Shown: positions 1 to 9,980 of the stretch, piece after piece
How the letters are laid out: each line of letters begins with the position of its first letter
How positions within the stretch are numbered: position 1 is the first letter of the stretch
NCBI GenBank assembly: GCA_905250885.1
Contig: CAJNOQ010001816.1
Coordinates: forward strand, 1-28,273
Length of the DNA: 28,273 nucleotides
Reading direction: 5' to 3'
DNA from: Didymodactylos carnosus
Taxonomy: Eukaryota; Rotifera; Eurotatoria; Philodinida; Philodinidae
Notes under the pieces: model-generated
What the model was told of the DNA's origin: nothing
What the model saw: only the letters and a program-made list of their open reading frames with translations
The model's database searches: none
Program-made: the position numbers and the translations under genes

Positions 1-303
1 GACAGCAACACGGTTTTATTTAACCATCATTCATTTAACAAATTAGCAAGTATCAATAAAACAAGATCTGTTAGTGATCGCATTTATTTTGCGTAGATAA
101 CTGTTTCTAGGTGTCGATTTAGGTATATGTGGATTCAGTGTAATTCAGTTAACACGCTCTCATGAATGAGTTACCTGATTCGAAGTTCCCGTGACTTTTT
201 TTTTTTGATATATTTATACATGCTTGGATAGTGGACATCGAGCTGAGTAAGAAAAGTTCGTTTTAAGTTTTGAATAAATGTTTTTATAGTGAAAGTTTTG
301 AAA
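1..303. other. non-coding end of left arm
   Basis: AT-rich sequence without a recognisable gene, RNA or terminal transposon signature. It contains an 11-T run. No telomere-like tandem repeat is seen at the window edge. The mirror is 27971-28273. Confidence 0.6.
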
Positions 304-1025
304 AACTTTAAAGAACCGATTTTGCTCAAAATCGCTACAGTTTCGAAAAATTCAAATTTTGCATTTTCTCTTTACTTTCAACTTTTGAAACTAATTCTTT
401 TGAATTGAGCATTGAAAACTGAGTATAGAGAAGATGCTCGACTGATCTTAAATCTGAAAGCCGATTTAACCTGCTTTACTTGAACTTACCCTCCAAAACG
501 ACAGCAAGTCATTTTGCAAGCGTCACTAGTTTTTTGTGTCAATGCATTTTACCATTTCGTTTATCTCATTCCAACCGTGAAAGTGTCTGTTTTAACATGA
601 CGTATCGTTTTTTTTAATTTTATTCCCCGGTAAGAAAATTCATTTTTTCTACAAGAAGGGAAAAGGGCAGAATTCTGGCCGTAATTCTCATTGTTCTCCA
701 CCAGAACTCTTTGTTTATGCAATTAAAATTACGTATTCAGAATCACCATCAAGAAGTGGGGCGAATGATGTATTCTTCATCCTGTCCGACAACTTTCGTT
801 CTTTTAAGAATTTCACGCCAAAAAATTACTGAGATTTTCACGAAGAATGAAAATAAGCGAAAAGTTTTGAGATATATATATCTCGACTCAGTTTTTGGTG
901 GCGATTCTTAATTTCAATATTGAATTCAAAAAAATTAGTTTCAAAACCTGAAAATAAAGAGAAAATCCAAAATTTGAATTTTTTGAAACTGTAGCGATTT
1001 TTAGCAAAATCGATCCTTTAAAGAA
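304..1025. repeat. foldback element 1, left copy
   Basis: Two arms of about 115 bp (304-418 and 911-1025) are inverted copies of each other at roughly 85% identity by eye; both include the string GCTACAGTTTC and the run AATTCAAATTTTG. The interior of about 490 bp carries a second, shorter inverted pair (about 734-772 and 877-910) related to the foldback at 9321-9504, both flanking a shared core like AAATTACTGAGATTTTCAC. A perfect 16-bp palindrome GAGATATATATATCTC lies at 869-884. No transposase is visible, so this fits a non-autonomous foldback or MITE-like repeat. Open frames inside it (711-911, 888-1166) are probably chance. Confidence 0.7.
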
Positions 1026-1925
1026 ACTCGTGTCATGCGATAAGAAAACGTTATCGTCAGCACGTTTCTGCCCACGTTTTTTTCTAACTACAACACGACA
1101 TTGCAGCTGTGAGTAATAAAGTTTTGTAATAAGAATGAGAGAGATGACGACGTGCCCTTTTGACAAATATGTTGATTTTCGTGAGCGAAGTTTTATTTTC
1201 TCTGACCAAGTGAAGAAACGAACGAGCGAACAAAAATAAACTATATTATTTCAGAGTTTAACGTGGGGATAGGTCAGAGCAGTCACAATCTCGATTCCGA
1301 CTTTGCTGACAACAAAGTCTCATCAGATGGCTTGCGGATGAGAGTGAGAATGAAAACGGAAGTGTACCTGCAATGGAAACAAGTCTAATCCGTTGTTCTC
1401 AACTTTTGCTTTCCAGCAACCGACCTTGCCGAACAATTAATAAAAGAATAGAAAATGTGTGCTTTGTAATAACAATAATCGATGAACTGAAAGTGCAGAG
1501 ATTAACTGCCGATGCGCGTTTCGTGTTCTTTATTAAGAAACACTCTTCAGGACTCTACATAAAAGCAGCCGCATATTGACAAAAGCCTTCAGTGTTCATA
1601 TTTCGACTAGACTGGCCGATTTTCGATTTTGAGAAATTATATTGATCATCGATCGGTCGAAAATGAACTTGATTGCTTAAAGTTGAAGCATGAATTTTTC
1701 GCCCCACACGAGAGTTACCGTCGGAGCCATAGCCGAGGCTTCATTGGCATTATCATTGAGTGCGCCCTCGACACGTTGCTACTACAAATGTGAATTGACT
1801 TGATCATTTTCGAGTATATATCGTGTTTCTTGCAATCGATGGTGGTACGCTGCTTGTCCACGTAAAAGTCCATTTACGTCCGTTAGGTTTTGAAATAATT
1901 ATGACTCCACAACGAAATAATGTAG
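1026..1925. other. non-coding, no recognised gene
   Basis: No homologous coding frame was recognised. A patch around 1700-1790 is richer in G+C than its surroundings and is open on the minus strand for about 30 codons, but it matches no family I know. An ATG-led 68-codon frame at 1373-1579 (+) also has no recognisable content. The mirror is 26349-27248. Confidence 0.5.
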
Positions 1926-2152
1926 AAGCCTGAGAATGTCTTATTTTTTAGAGTAAATTGTCTTCTTTGATGTGGTAGTCAAATGAACTCTTAGAGACGC
2001 CGCTATAAATAGAGAGAAGTTACCAAAAATCAGGTGAAAAATGGCTTTTGGGTTACTCACTTACTGAGTTATAACTTTTGAAATAAATGCCCATGAGAGT
2101 TCGTTTGATAAAGAAGACAGTTTACTCTACAAAATAAAACATTGCCCAGGCT
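1926..2152. repeat. foldback element 2, left copy
   Basis: Imperfect inverted repeat with arms at about 1926-1992 and 2094-2152. Both contain AAAGAAGACA and TTTACTCTA in complementary orientation, with a loop of about 100 bp. A tiny near-perfect palindrome CCAGGCTGAGCCTGG overlaps its right end (2146-2160). No coding content. Confidence 0.65.
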
Positions 2153-2217
2153 GAGCCTGGTACGTGATCTCGTAGAAAACAATGTGTTGACTTATTATCT
2201 TTCCTTTTGCTTTAGCC

Positions 2218-2318
2218 GCAGTGTTTCTAGAATTTGGCACAGAACATACTTGAACTGGACGAAGGCTTTTGTCCAATACTACGATGGCTCTATTCACTTT
2301 TCAATCCTGTAGGGATTT
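2218..2318 (+). repeat. dispersed ~100 bp repeat with open frame, copy 1
   Basis: This closely matches 9874-9980 in the same orientation. Both copies stay open in the same frame over about 30 codons and end in a stop: here 2220-2312, with the peptide core TKAFVQYYDGSI. Differences include synonymous third-base changes (gtc/gtt, gat/gac) and one 6-bp in-frame indel. Immediately upstream is a sequence resembling a splice acceptor (ctttccttttgctttag, ending near 2215). It could be a short coding exon family or a non-coding repeat that happens to stay open. Confidence 0.6.
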
Positions 2319-2531
2319 TATTTATATAGCAAGGCAAAACAACTCACTGGTTGGAAGAAAAAGAGAACAATAAGAGTTCGTAAGCACGACACGAATTATC
2401 ATTATTCTTATTTTTATTGATCTTGTTTTCAGTTACAGAGGGATTATTAACTTTAGATTTAATTAGCAAATACAGAACGAATATCATACCGAGAAAGTTG
2501 TTGTGTGCTTTCGCTTTACGGCTTGCTCAAA

Positions 2532-2903
2532 GGTAACGCTGTGACATTTTTAACACAGTAATTTGAGGTTTTCTCGAAAACCACAAGAGCTAGAAAGTTC
2601 ATTTTGGCGTCATTCGACGCGGCTCTTTCGAAGAGCCGCGTCAAAGTAGAGTAAGGCTTATTCTACTTTGAATATAAAAACGAAGGTTTTTGTTAAAGAT
2701 TCGAGCTTCCACAAAACCCTTTTAGACCGGTGACGCTGTGACATAAAAAGGCCCTGCGATTTTAGAAGAGCTAATAAAAAGTATCTTGAGCAAAGTTTAT
2801 AGAGGAGCTAACAAATTTTTTTTCAGAACCCTTTACTTTGTTTATAAAACTCACTTTACTAAAGTAACGCTGTGACATTTTTGGTAATGCTGTGACACAT
2901 TTT
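2532..2903 (+). repeat. cluster of GGTAACGCTGTGACATTTTT motifs
   Basis: Four copies of a roughly 20-nt motif in the same orientation: 2532-2551, 2729-2744 (ggtgacgctgtgacat), 2863-2882 and 2883-2903 (ggtaatgctgtgacac). Spacing is irregular (about 197, 134 and 20 bp), so this is neither a CRISPR array nor a regular satellite. The two hairpins at 2616-2669 lie inside the cluster. Confidence 0.7.
2616..2669. repeat. two adjacent hairpins, left copy
   Basis: A GC-rich hairpin at 2616-2642 (GACGCGGCTCTT...AAGAGCCGCGTC around a 3-nt loop) is followed without a gap by an AT-richer one at 2643-2669 (AAAGTAGAGTAAG against CTTATTCTACTTT, one mismatch). The first stem is far richer in G+C than the surrounding DNA. 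The function is unknown; a structural part of a foldback repeat is the simplest reading. Confidence 0.75.
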
Positions 2904-4397
2904 TTTGTCACTCCATTTTTAAGAATTAAACGTTGTTCAAAAACTTCATACTTGTAGTCTGTGTAGTTCTAGATTTCCTGAAAAGACTCCAGTTGAAAAT
3001 AAAGTTCGAAAAATTCTTGGCGGCTTTCAAGCCAAAACGGAAGTTGAAACATTCAAGGAGCCACTGTGTCTTGACTAAAAAATGGATGTCAAATGCAAAC
3101 TTAGGCGCCTGCTTTGTTCTCTAAACTTTTCTCTTTTACGTTAGAAACTTGTAGCTGTTCGGACGTTCCTTTGCTATAACACAAAATTTGAAATTCGCTC
3201 CGGTTTTTGTATCGCATGTTATAATAACGAATATCGAAAAGGAAGAAAAGACGAAAATCCCAAGAGCGCAATTTCTTCTGAAGCACCCGTTAGAGTAAAA
3301 AAGAAAGTATCCATAGGTAAAAATTTGTTATATAGCTTCTTTGCTGTTCTTTTTTTCGCATGCTTGCCTTCATGACTAATGAAAACGTGTAATTAAAAAG
3401 CGACAGAAATTAAAACAAATATTTTTCAAAGGAAAGTAGATGATTACTAACTGCACTGATGAATTAGTTTTATCCTTCAGTTTTTACACAACTCACTTTT
3501 ATACATCACAAATTATGACAATGTTTACTACCTTGATGTGTAGGAGGTTTTATTTATTTGGCTCTGTGTAGATTCATCTCCCTCCCTGCGAACTATCATC
3601 ATTGTACATAAAAGCATAAATGATTCTTCTTTTTTCTTTCGTGGGCTATCACTGTTATCGATACGTGGCATTTTGTCATCGCAATGATTTCTGTTTTTAA
3701 TTAAAAGCGAAAGAAGAGAGTAATTGTAAAAGCACGTATATATTAGGTTTTTCTACATATAGTGCGAATCAAATAAAAACATTCATACAATCTTCGGTTG
3801 TGCTTGCTACAATAAATATTTTCTCAGAAATTTGATTAAGAAATAAATGGTTATACAATTTCAGGAGAGATATTCTCTGAAAGGTAAGCAAGCTACATAT
3901 ATGTTTTGTGACACTTTCATACGTGTATTTTTGAAAAAAATGTCCGATGTAAAAATATGTTTGACATTTTTTATGAAGGAAAATTCGTAGAAACTCACAC
4001 AAGTGTATAACAGCAGACTGTTTTCTGGAATCGAGGCGCTTTTGGGAACCTAAGAAGAATTTCTTAGTCCATCTCTAGATGAAGCCTTTTATGGGATTTT
4101 TGGACTTTTAAAAATTATTTTACAGGTTTATTCAGCGGGCAAACTCGGAACGTTTGAAGGTTTCTGATTTTGTTAACTAATATTTCACTATATACTCTTA
4201 CCTTTTAAAAGCTGGAGAAGGAGAACAGTATATTGTCTTCCCCTCTGGTTTTTAGGTAGCAGTTAACTGACTAAAATAACGAAAAGTTTCAATTCTCTGA
4301 CGTCTTTCGAGAGGTAAAGATTTAATAAGGAAATCTGACTTGTGTTGACCTTTCTCGTTGTTGCCGGAAATTCGTACGAAAAGTAAATTTTTCCGTT
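2904..4397. other. non-coding, no recognised gene
   Basis: AT-rich sequence with a few short open frames (for example 2933-3124 +, 3101-3286 -, 3769-4002 -). None shows a recognisable domain, and I see no repeat structure worth naming. The mirror is 23877-25370. Confidence 0.5.
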
Positions 4398-4680
4398 TTC
4401 TTTTTAATTGTTTATGAAATGTTGACTCTTCTGCCGCAAAACAGACAGGTCTTTTTCAACAAAATCATCCATTTTTGACTTCAACCAATGAACCTTTGGA
4501 TATATGGGTGAAAAGCATCTTAGAATCGGATGGAAACCATATCGAGATCTTCAAAAGGTTTCCAGGAGGATTTTAGAAACTGGTTTCCTAGAAGATCTTT
4601 CAATGGAAATTTTTTTCGAAATAGGCCTGCCCGTTTCGGGGAAAAGAGTCAAAATTTCAATAAAAATGAAATATCTCATA
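4398..4680. repeat. foldback element 3, left copy
   Basis: Inverted pair at about 4398-4470 and 4604-4680, roughly 70% similar by eye; both include a TTGACTCTT block followed by a CAGG(T/C)CT block. Inside, GGTTTCC and AGATCTT blocks form further local inverted pairs around 4530-4600. The 76-codon frame at 4504-4734 lies across it and is probably chance. Confidence 0.5.
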
Positions 4681-5521
4681 AACGAAGCAAAATTTCATAA
4701 AAAGCGGTGCTGTCTTTTGAAGGTCAGACTCTAGTGGTTCGAACGAAATCAAAAACTCGGCTTCAACTCTCAACCAGGAAAACTAGATATGTTTACAGAA
4801 TGATCTATGAGTATTTTATGGGGGCCGATTCTGCCAGCGATAGTCGAATGACCTTTAAGGTCAAAGTCGATTAAATATCATTTCTATAGACAATCTTTGA
4901 CACTGAATCACAAAAGATTAGTTTCGATAACTTGAATGATCTCTAAAGTAGAAAACTTGAAGTTTGTTGAAATTGAAGTGTTTTTCAAATATTTACAGCC
5001 TTTTCAGTTTTTTTCCCGTAAAAAAGACTTTTTAAACAATTAAAAAAACATTTTTCGCTGTGCAGTTATCAGCCCTAATAGAAATGTAGCGCCGGAATAG
5101 GATTTTCTCAGAAACAGAAAAGGGATTCTGAAAGAAATTTTAGAAGCGAAATTGTTTTTTAGAATATATTTAAGCGCTTCCGTAAGCTAGGACATCGGAG
5201 AGGTTCACAAAGAGAATTTTCGAAGTTGGAAACGGGTAATACCGGACAATGTTTCTTGTTCATTCTTTCATTTTATTAGTGATCATGTACGGTCGCCTGC
5301 TGTCTTCTCTCAAAGCACCGTACACATTCTCAACAATCTAATACGACTTCTGAAATCAGTGCTGATTACATGTCAGCTTGATCTTCACTAGCTCCTCAAC
5401 AGTCTAATGTCCCACTAACATTATCACTGACAGCCCATCAGATGATAATTGTTCCCTCCCCCCTTGCTAAATGGAATTTCACAATTTTTACAAAATTCAG
5501 CATTGGATAACCTTTGTCAGG
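4681..5521. other. non-coding, no recognised gene
   Basis: No convincing coding frame, RNA gene or repeat was seen. A sequence ggttcgaac at about 4737-4745 resembles a tRNA T-loop, but no matching acceptor or D arm is present. The mirror is 22753-23593. Confidence 0.5.
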
Positions 5522-5644
5522 TCATTCATCCCGGTGCCTGAAATCGGACATCCCGTTGTGTATGTAGATTTCCATGCGTCTGCGGGGTTGCCCATCGATC
5601 GGTTTAATTAACTGAACATCCGCCTGTTGATTACGATCAGCCAT
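5522..5644 (-). CDS. short GC-richer ORF, possible exon or gene remnant
   Basis: An ATG-initiated 40-codon frame (beginning MADRNQQADVQLIKP) ends in TGA. Its base composition, near half G+C by eye, is richer than the surrounding DNA, which is why it is listed at all. No donor or acceptor site clearly joins it to another exon, and I recognise no domain. It may be a remnant of a decayed gene or chance. Confidence 0.15.
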   Translation of the reverse strand: MADRNQQADVQLIKPIDGQPRRRMEIYIHNGMSDFRHRDE

Positions 5645-5936
5645 GCCTACACTGAATCTAGCAGCTGCCAATTTTAGACCATAGTCTTTTAGTTTATCTA
5701 TTTATTTCGTAAAGTACATGACTATCACACGAACCTGGAATTGCAGAGCATTGTACCAGATTTTCTTTGACAGAAAACGTGAAGCGGACAAAAAATGGAC
5801 AACAAAAAGAGGGAAAAAGAAAAACAGAACATTTCAATGTATATAGATAAGAAGTGATGTAGCACCGATGAGACAGACATACAGCAGTTAAAAAAAATGT
5901 TTCTTGGAAAGAAAAAAGAAAGAAGAATTTGGTATC

Positions 5937-6036
5937 GTCCCGATTCGTCGACAAATCGGACACTTCAAAGAAAATACATCAGAGAATTTCAAAGGCGGGA
6001 GGGGCGGTGTGAGAGTGAGTGTCGACGAATCGGGAC
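5937..6036. repeat. 16-bp perfect inverted repeat pair
   Basis: GTCCCGATTCGTCGAC at 5937-5952 and its exact reverse complement at 6021-6036, separated by 68 bp. Each arm contains a SalI-like GTCGAC core. The pair could be the end of a small hairpin element or a protein-binding palindrome; nothing decides between them. Confidence 0.75.
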
Positions 6037-6740
6037 TGAATCAAGAATTTACGTCGTATGAGACAGTGATTTAATTTTCAAAACGTTTGTAAATAGTACA
6101 AGACCTTTTAACATTTTGAATCCGTGTATCGAACATTGTTAGACAAAGATTGTAAGATGGCTAATCAGGCCTCCGGTAAAGAAAAGGAATTTCAACCCTT
6201 TTCCTGTTTAGTCTATGCATACATAGTTCCGTAAACTTATCAAGAATGCTCTTGCGGTGTCATGCGAGTCTAGATTATCGAGCAAAGTTCTTATGAAGGT
6301 GAGTAGATGGCCCAACCTTTTCTTTCTTCTTTGTGCGTCTTTATTCCACTTTCATCAACAAAACTAAGAATGTATCAGTAGGAATGTTTTATATTATTGC
6401 ACAAAGAGTAATTACAGAAAATGTGTTTATGAAGAGTTTACATTCATGAAAAACACATTGAGTTTGTTATTCAAATTTGAACATGCGAATAAAAAGAAAA
6501 AGTTCTTCAAAAGAAGAAGTTGAACGTTAATAACGCAAAGGGAAAAAAATAATTTTCAAAAGGACAGTACATTCACATTATTTTTTCTTTTAAAAGGCTC
6601 TAAAAAACTTTGATAAGAAAAAGTAATAGCCAATGCTGTTTTTTACGATGTAAGTTTAACTGGATAAAAAGTAGCTTGGAGACAAAACAAAACTTCATTA
6701 CACACTATTATCATCATCCTTTCTTTTCGCTGTTTTCTAG
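6037..6740. other. upstream region of TIR gene
   Basis: AT-rich sequence with no gene recognised. It presumably holds the distal promoter of the TIR gene beginning at 6829. The mirror is 21534-22237. Confidence 0.4.
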
Positions 6741-6748
6741 TATAAAAG
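6741..6748 (+). promoter_or_regulatory. candidate TATA box of TIR gene
   Basis: TATAAAAG lies 81 bp before the ATG at 6829, a plausible distance for a core promoter with a short 5' UTR. It is an exact match to the common metazoan TATA form, but such strings arise easily in AT-rich DNA. Confidence 0.4.
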
Positions 6749-6828
6749 ATTAGATTATTCTAAGTATTAGATCTAATATGCACTTCATTCTTGTCTAATT
6801 ATTGTAGACTTAACTCAATAAAGGAACA

Positions 6829-8472
6829 ATGGCTGAAAAGATCAAAGATGAAAAACATATTATGCTTTCATATCAGTGGAACACACAAAAACTTGTGTGT
6901 GATGTGTACCAGTATTTGAAAGATAATGGCATTCGAGTATGGATGGATACTAAGGGTGGTATGAAAAAATGCTTAAGTTCAAGGTATGAATATAGTTACA
7001 ATTTAATGAATGGGAAATATTCTCTTCTTCTATTCTGAGCATTTTCTCTTTTATCATTTACAGTATGGCCGAAGGCGTGGAAAATGCATCAGCAATTGTC
7101 TGTTTTCCGACAAAAGAATATCAGCAATCGGAAAATTGTAAAAAGGAATTAACTTATGCTTCACAGAGAGGTGTCCCAATTATACCCTGTATGACGATCG
7201 CCGGCTGGAAGCCTTCGGCTTGGCTGGGATTCAGTATCACAGATCTATTATATCTTGATTTTAAAAATATTACAGAACAAAATTTTAATATCAAATGTCA
7301 AGTATTAATTGAAAAAATTAAGCAGACAGTTGGCACAGAGTGTTTTGAAAGTAAGAAAAGTCTTGTGGCCCGAAGGACTATTTGAGTGCTTACAATCTAT
7401 GTAAAAAAATTGCTTTTTAGCCGATGTACAACAGAGTTTGAGTGCTACCGAGGCACAACCGCATGAATCAAAAGCAGAATTAGAATTAGAATTAAAGTCA
7501 GAATCAGAAGATGAAGACGAAATTGTAAATACTGATTTTAGTTCAAAAATCCCGGAACCTCAACGACAAGGACCCGAACTAGTTGCAGCAGAGCAAGCAA
7601 AGACAACAAAACATGTTTGCCAAGGAGATTCTGTGATACGTTTATTAACTTTGGGAAATACTTTGAAAATGGAAGCAAATCAAGATGTAAGGACAAAAGG
7701 GGGTGCATTCATCAATTATTTTTTCATTCCAAAAATACTAATTCAAAATACTGGCAAAGAATCTGTTTCAATTATCGAATTCACCGCTGAATATGAAAAT
7801 CATGAGGGTATATGGTGCGAATGTATAACAGTTAACATCGGCCCACCATCTAGTAATGGCGAATATCATTGGTTAACTGACAGTGTGGTTAATTTAGAAC
7901 CAACAAAACTAGTTACGTTTGCCCTTGGAGTTCAAATCAAAATTCAAGGCAGACCCGGGCGTGATAACGAACGACGAGCTCGCGCGCATAAAAGTTTACC
8001 GCAGCCACTGAAAATTCGAGTTTATGCTCACGATACAGATGGAAAATCATGTAGTCTCATCGTGGAACAGGCCAACACTCCTCTACAGTTACCGACAAAA
8101 GAATTTCTCATGAAAAAGTGTTCAGTAACAAATATTATTAGCTACGTTTACGTTGATGACTGTGAAGAGGATAGTCGGCGTTCCGTGCTTGTCTATTTGG
8201 ATGATAAATCAATATTAAATTTTTCATTTGGTGACTGTTTCATTGGTTTGACGAGAGAATATTTGTATAAAGACACAGTCAAAAAATTACAAAAGCAAGC
8301 AAAAACGAATGGTAAAACTGAAATAGTTATGGATGAATGGAGTAGATATGGTCAATATACGGCGTTATTTGATCCGATTACATTCATTCTATACGCTGTT
8401 AGAATAGAATTAGTCTCGAGTACATCAAAAACTGAAACAACAATATTACTTCCACTAAATCAAATGAAATAA
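6829..8472 (+). CDS. TIR-domain protein with acidic linker and unidentified C-terminal domain
   Basis: Three exons join in frame into 497 aa: 6829-6983, 7064-7350 and 7421-8472, with GT-AG introns of 80 and 70 bp (donors AAG|GTATGA and GAAA|GTAAGA; acceptors TTTACAG and TTTTTAG). The start ATG has a good context (aacaATGG) and an in-frame TAA 15 nt upstream. Residues 8-120 form a TIR domain: HIMLSYQW (10-17), VWMD (37-40), SMAEGVENA (52-60), CKKELTYA (77-84), VPIIPC (89-94) and WLG (105-107). E80 sits where the catalytic glutamate of TIR NADases such as SARM1 lies, so NAD cleavage is possible; pure scaffolding is the alternative. Residues 167-182 are an acidic Glu/Ser linker. Residues of about 208-497 are rich in beta-strand-like hydrophobic alternation and match no family I recognise. 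There is no signal peptide or membrane span, so it is probably cytosolic. Exon 3 viewed alone appears to start at a TTG (7438), but it is entered by splicing. Confidence 0.88.
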
Positions 8473-8762
8473 TCACAATAGAAGATGTTAAGAAAAGAAG
8501 AACAATATATTAAAATTGATCTAAACTATGTGAGCAGAACTATTTCCTTTAGAATTAATGTGAGTCAGTTTTAAATTAAGAGTGCTAATCATGCTTGCAA
8601 TCAAGCTAGTATCAAATTGGTTAATTGTACCATTAGAGACAATTGAAAAAATATTTATTCGTACGCGGTTTTATCCGAAAAGTTAATCGTTCACATTGTC
8701 TCGTTAATAGAAAAATGTTTCACTGTTCTGTTAACGATGACAGAATTGTGAACTGATTTTTC

Positions 8763-8768
8763 AATAAA
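8763..8768 (+). promoter_or_regulatory. candidate poly(A) signal, TIR gene
   Basis: AATAAA about 290 bp after the TIR stop codon, and the first such hexamer I see downstream. The intervening 8473-8762 would be the 3' UTR. Weak evidence in AT-rich DNA. Confidence 0.3.
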
Positions 8769-9320
8769 AAAGGAAAATAAGTCCAGAAATATACTGGAAT
8801 GTTAACGGTAATTAACTGAGTGAGAAAGAAACGATGTCAAACACAGAACATGACTGACCAAATAGCATATTTTCACTCAAAAAGTTTAAAACTTTTATGC
8901 ACAATATACAACAAAAAGTTAATTTTGAGATAAAGCTCGTTTTGCCTTTTCTGGGTAATCTACTCGTTTGCCAATCTCGTATAATTTAGTTGCATCGGCA
9001 ATTGTGTAAAAACCGTAGTAAGGCGCGCGTAAATTTCAAAGATTCCGTGACCTCTTAGGTTGTTTTTAAACACACATATTCTGATTTGGCAGAGCCTGCT
9101 GAGCACGAATATGACCTTTTTTTTCCGATTTGACCGTGTCTTCATATGGAAAAATGCAAAATACTCAGCAGGGGTCAAAAACCCGAAAAACGCTCTCCTA
9201 CAGAAATTGTTCATAATGTTTTTCCTTTACATTTTGACGCTCTAAAAGCCTTATCTTCGAAATCCTTGAGTAAAACTGGTCCTAGAAATGTATTTATACC
9301 AGTTCTAACTACCTTGCCTA
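8769..9320. other. non-coding, small inverted repeat
   Basis: No gene recognised. A 9-bp inverted pair CCTGCTGAG (9095-9103) and CTCAGCAGG (9164-9172) is present. Overlapping open frames on both strands (8960-9214 -, 9060-9245 +, 9146-9421 +) have no recognisable content. The mirror is 18954-19505. Confidence 0.5.
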
Positions 9321-9504
9321 TTATTCGGAGTCAGCGTCGAAAACTGAGTCGAATGATGTACCTTTTTATTTTATCTGATCACCTTTGTTTTTTTCAAATT
9401 TTCACATCGAAAAATTACTGAGATTTTCACAAAAAAATGCAAATCAACAAAAATTTTCGAAACGTATATCATTTGACTCAGTTTTCGACGCCGACTCCGA
9501 ATAA
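9321..9504. repeat. foldback element 4, left copy
   Basis: Arms 9321-9360 and 9465-9504 are inverted copies matching at 37 of 40 positions; all three differences are C/T transitions. The 104-bp interior contains an AAAATTACTGAGATTTTCAC core that also occurs at about 821-841 inside foldback element 1. Sequence to the right (gtattctggtggaaaa... gcagaatttc) resembles, in reverse orientation, about 660-720, so the two are members of one family, here inverted relative to each other. A third degenerate member lies in the palindrome spacer. Confidence 0.75.
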
Positions 9505-9797
9505 GTCAGTTTTATTGCATGAAAAGTGTATTCTGGTGGAAAAAATTGAACAGTACAGGCAGAATTTCGACTTTTTTGCCTCTGATTTAGAAAAAGTCAA
9601 ATTTCCCAGCAATGGAGAGAAATTTCAATAAAAGCAACGTACAGTTTTGTGCGCCGTTGAAAGAGGATTCCAACGCACTATAGAAAAAAATTAAATACGT
9701 AATGATTTGTATAAAGGTACACTCAGCAGATAAAATCTAGGAAATTAAATTTGCCATACTTTTTTTGATAAACTCTATTTGGGAAAACTCTTCCTTC

Positions 9798-9974
9798 ATG
9801 GAGAGAAGTCAGAAATACCACTTATTTGGCTTACTTCTGATTTTGTACGCCGTGCATCTTTCTTCCGGGATGCACAGTGTTTCTAGAATTTGGTACAGAA
9901 CACACATGAAGTTGACGAAGGCTTTTGTTCAATACTACGACGGCTCTATTGTGTTTCACTTTTCAATCCTTTAA
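9798..9974 (+). CDS. possible 58-aa secreted peptide; frame overlaps dispersed repeat
   Basis: An ATG at 9798 opens a 58-codon frame. Residues of about 8-24 (LFGLLLILYAVHLSSG, preceded by a Lys) look like a signal peptide core. Residues 27-58 are encoded by the dispersed repeat shared with 2218-2318, where the same frame is kept open. No homologue is recognised. The region also folds (GTGCATC/GATGCAC around 9852-9876; CAATCCTTTAAGGATTG at 9964-9980), so it may simply be a repeat. No intron or promoter signal supports expression. Confidence 0.2.
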   Translation: MERSQKYHLFGLLLILYAVHLSSGMHSVSRIWYRTHMKLTKAFVQYYDGSIVFHFSIL

Positions 9975-9980
9975 GGATTG
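9874..9980 (+). repeat. dispersed ~100 bp repeat with open frame, copy 2
   Basis: Second copy of the repeat at 2218-2318, in direct orientation about 7.65 kb away. It ends in a short perfect palindrome CAATCCTTTAAGGATTG. The copy at 2218 has a less perfect palindrome at the same place (aatcctgtagggatt). Confidence 0.65.

Noticed and set aside
1..300. Telomere at the window ends
   Set aside because: No short tandem G-rich repeat is present at either end.
2532..2903. CRISPR-like array
   Set aside because: Copies are unevenly spaced, two are back to back, and the host is a eukaryote.
4735..4750. tRNA T-loop-like ggttcgaac
   Set aside because: No D arm, anticodon arm or acceptor stem fits around it.
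5694..5963. 89-codon minus-strand frame as a gene
   Set aside because: It has low-complexity Phe/Ser-rich content from AT-rich DNA, covers one arm of the 16-bp inverted repeat, and has no recognisable domain.
7438..8472. Separate 344-aa gene starting at 7438
   Set aside because: The apparent start is a TTG. Splicing from the TIR exon (donor 7351, acceptor ending at 7420) enters the same frame, and the summed exon length is divisible by three.
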